Assembly (NCBI GenBank): GCA_022837245.1
Contig: JALHHX010000102.1
Span: 1 to 7,690, forward strand
Direction: 5' to 3'
Length of the DNA: 7,690 bases
DNA from: Lentisphaerota bacterium
GTDB taxonomy: Bacteria > Verrucomicrobiota > Kiritimatiellia > RFP12 > UBA3636
In this document: positions 6,663-7,690 of the stretch, piece by piece
Layout of the letters: every line of letters starts with the position of its first letter
How positions within the stretch are numbered: the first letter of the stretch is position 1
Made by a program: the position numbers and the translations under genes
Notes under the pieces: model-generated
What the model saw: the letters and a program-made list of their open reading frames with translations, nothing else
Database searches by the model: none
What the model was told of the DNA's origin: nothing

Positions 6663-7690
6663 ATGACGACTGGTGGCAACCGCATTTTGAGTTTCAGCGG
6701 CGGCAGGGAAAATCTGCGCGAGGCTGATGGAGAGGGCTTCAGCTTGGCAATGACGGGCGACTGCTGTCCGTCGGATTCCGTGATAGACGCGCTGCGCGCC
6801 GGCCGGGCGGAAGACGCAATCGCCGCTGCAAAACCTTTTATGACTGGATCGGACATCCGCCTTATGCAATGGGAGACGCCGCTTGCCGAGACCGACACGC
6901 CCATTGTCAAGAGTGGCCCCAACCTGCGCTGTCCGCCGGTTGCCGTTGAAGTGATGAAGGCGCTTGGCATAGACACGGCGTTGCTTGCTAACAACCACAT
7001 TGGCGACCATGGCGCGGATGCGGTGCTCGAAACGTTGGGTCACATCAAGATAGCCTGCATACGTACAGTCGGCGCCGGCGCAACGCTTGAGGAAGCAGCG
7101 CGTCCGCTTATCGCCGAAGCCCGCGGGATGCGTCTCGCTATATTGAATTTTGCCGAAAACGAATTCGGCATTGCATCCGCCTCAAAACCGGGCGTGGCAC
7201 CTCTGGATCCGCCAGAGAACATCCGCAACATACGGAAAGCGGCTGGCGATGCGGATCTGGTGCTTGTTGTCATCCATGGCGGTCACGAACATTATGCATT
7301 GCCGTCGCCGCGCATGATCGAGACATACCGCTCGTTTATTGAAGCGGGTGCGGCGGCCGTTATAAACTGCCACACCCATTGCCCGGGCGGAGTTGAGCTT
7401 TGGAACGGTGCGCCGATATTCTATTCCACAGGCAACTTCTTTTTCCCAAAAGACCTGCCCCCGGATGCAGGTTCAGCCGCGGCGCGTTACCCACTTTGGT
7501 GGTACGGCTACGTGCCCAAGCTTTACTTCGATAAACTTGGCGTTTATTCCGTCGAGATCATGCCATTCAAATTCGACCGGGAGCGCGTGTGTCAGCTCAA
7601 CGTAAAAGAGAAAAACGGTTTCTGCAACTATCTTGCATCGCTAAACCAGATTATAGCAGATAGCACAGCGGTAAAAACCTTTTTCGAGGC
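6663..7690 (+). CDS. CapA-like metallophosphatase-fold protein (continues beyond the window)
   Basis: The first 342 residues of a protein related to CapA/PgsA, the calcineurin-like phosphoesterase family first known from poly-gamma-glutamate and capsule synthesis. The frame stays open to the window's end, so the C-terminus is missing. Family motifs appear in order: LAMTGD with the metal-binding Asp33, WETPL with Glu71, ALLANNH (Asn111, His112), VIHGGHEH (His205, His208), NCHTHCPGG (His237, His239) and PIFYSTGNFFF (251-261). The position usually held by Asn in NLE is Gln69 here. No signal peptide or transmembrane helix precedes the domain, unlike the membrane-anchored capsule versions, so it is probably cytoplasmic. 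It starts 14 bases after the FAD oxidoreductase stop and probably ends the same operon or continues it. Its biochemical role is unknown; a phosphatase or hydrolase acting on a pathway intermediate fits the context but is inference. Confidence 0.87.
   Translation, partial: MTTGGNRILSFSGGRENLREADGEGFSLAMTGDCCPSDSVIDALRAGRAEDAIAAAKPFMTGSDIRLMQWETPLAETDTPIVKSGPNLRCPPVAVEVMKALGIDTALLANNHIGDHGADAVLETLGHIKIACIRTVGAGATLEEAARPLIAEARGMRLAILNFAENEFGIASASKPGVAPLDPPENIRNIRKAAGDADLVLVVIHGGHEHYALPSPRMIETYRSFIEAGAAAVINCHTHCPGGVELWNGAPIFYSTGNFFFPKDLPPDAGSAAARYPLWWYGYVPKLYFDKLGVYSVEIMPFKFDRERVCQLNVKEKNGFCNYLASLNQIIADSTAVKTFFE

Noticed and set aside
1..7690. tRNA, rRNA, CRISPR repeats, insertion sequences or attachment sites
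   Set aside because: Nearly all the window is accounted for by six coding regions. The spacers are short and contain no repeat arrays, terminal inverted repeats or cloverleaf-like sequences that I could see.

Overview
The window is a compact, single-strand stretch of a bacterial chromosome. It holds six protein genes, all on the + strand and all in moderately GC-rich DNA, with intergenic gaps of 14 to 87 bases. No tRNA, rRNA, CRISPR array, insertion sequence or phage gene was recognised. The mix of genes is a GH106-like glycoside hydrolase without a secretion signal, a Gfo/Idh/MocA dehydrogenase, an FAD-dependent oxidoreductase of the type abundant in polysaccharide degraders, and a superoxide reductase. 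Together they suggest an anaerobic carbohydrate degrader. Lentisphaerae/Victivallis-like bacteria of the Verrucomicrobiota or Planctomycetota group are my best guess, but this is inferred from gene style only, as no phylogenetic marker is present.

Layout: (1) 1-472, the C-terminal end of a cardiolipin synthase with its second HKD phospholipase-D motif. (2) 501-1667, a Gfo/Idh/MocA-family NAD(P)-dependent sugar dehydrogenase with an unusual cysteine cluster. (3) 1668-1754, the only intergenic gap with a recognisable promoter and a strong ribosome binding site. It drives (4) 1755-2144, a class II superoxide reductase (neelaredoxin type) with all iron ligands present. (5) 2145-2224, a spacer containing a 14-bp RNA hairpin. 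(6) 2225-5287, a large GH106-like hydrolase. (7) 5317-6648, an FAD-dependent oxidoreductase. (8) 6663 to beyond the window edge, a CapA-like metallophosphatase-fold protein.

The last three genes are separated by only 29 and 14 bases and are probably co-transcribed. A reasonable but unproven reading is that the hydrolase and the two oxidoreductases process a modified or deoxy-sugar glycoside inside the cell. The superoxide reductase would protect the oxygen-sensitive metabolism and appears to be a separately controlled unit. No wholly new system is evident. The points most worth checking are the hairpin at 2169-2201, the cysteine cluster in the dehydrogenase, the promoter/operator in front of the superoxide reductase, and a leaderless CapA-like protein inside a sugar-catabolism cluster.
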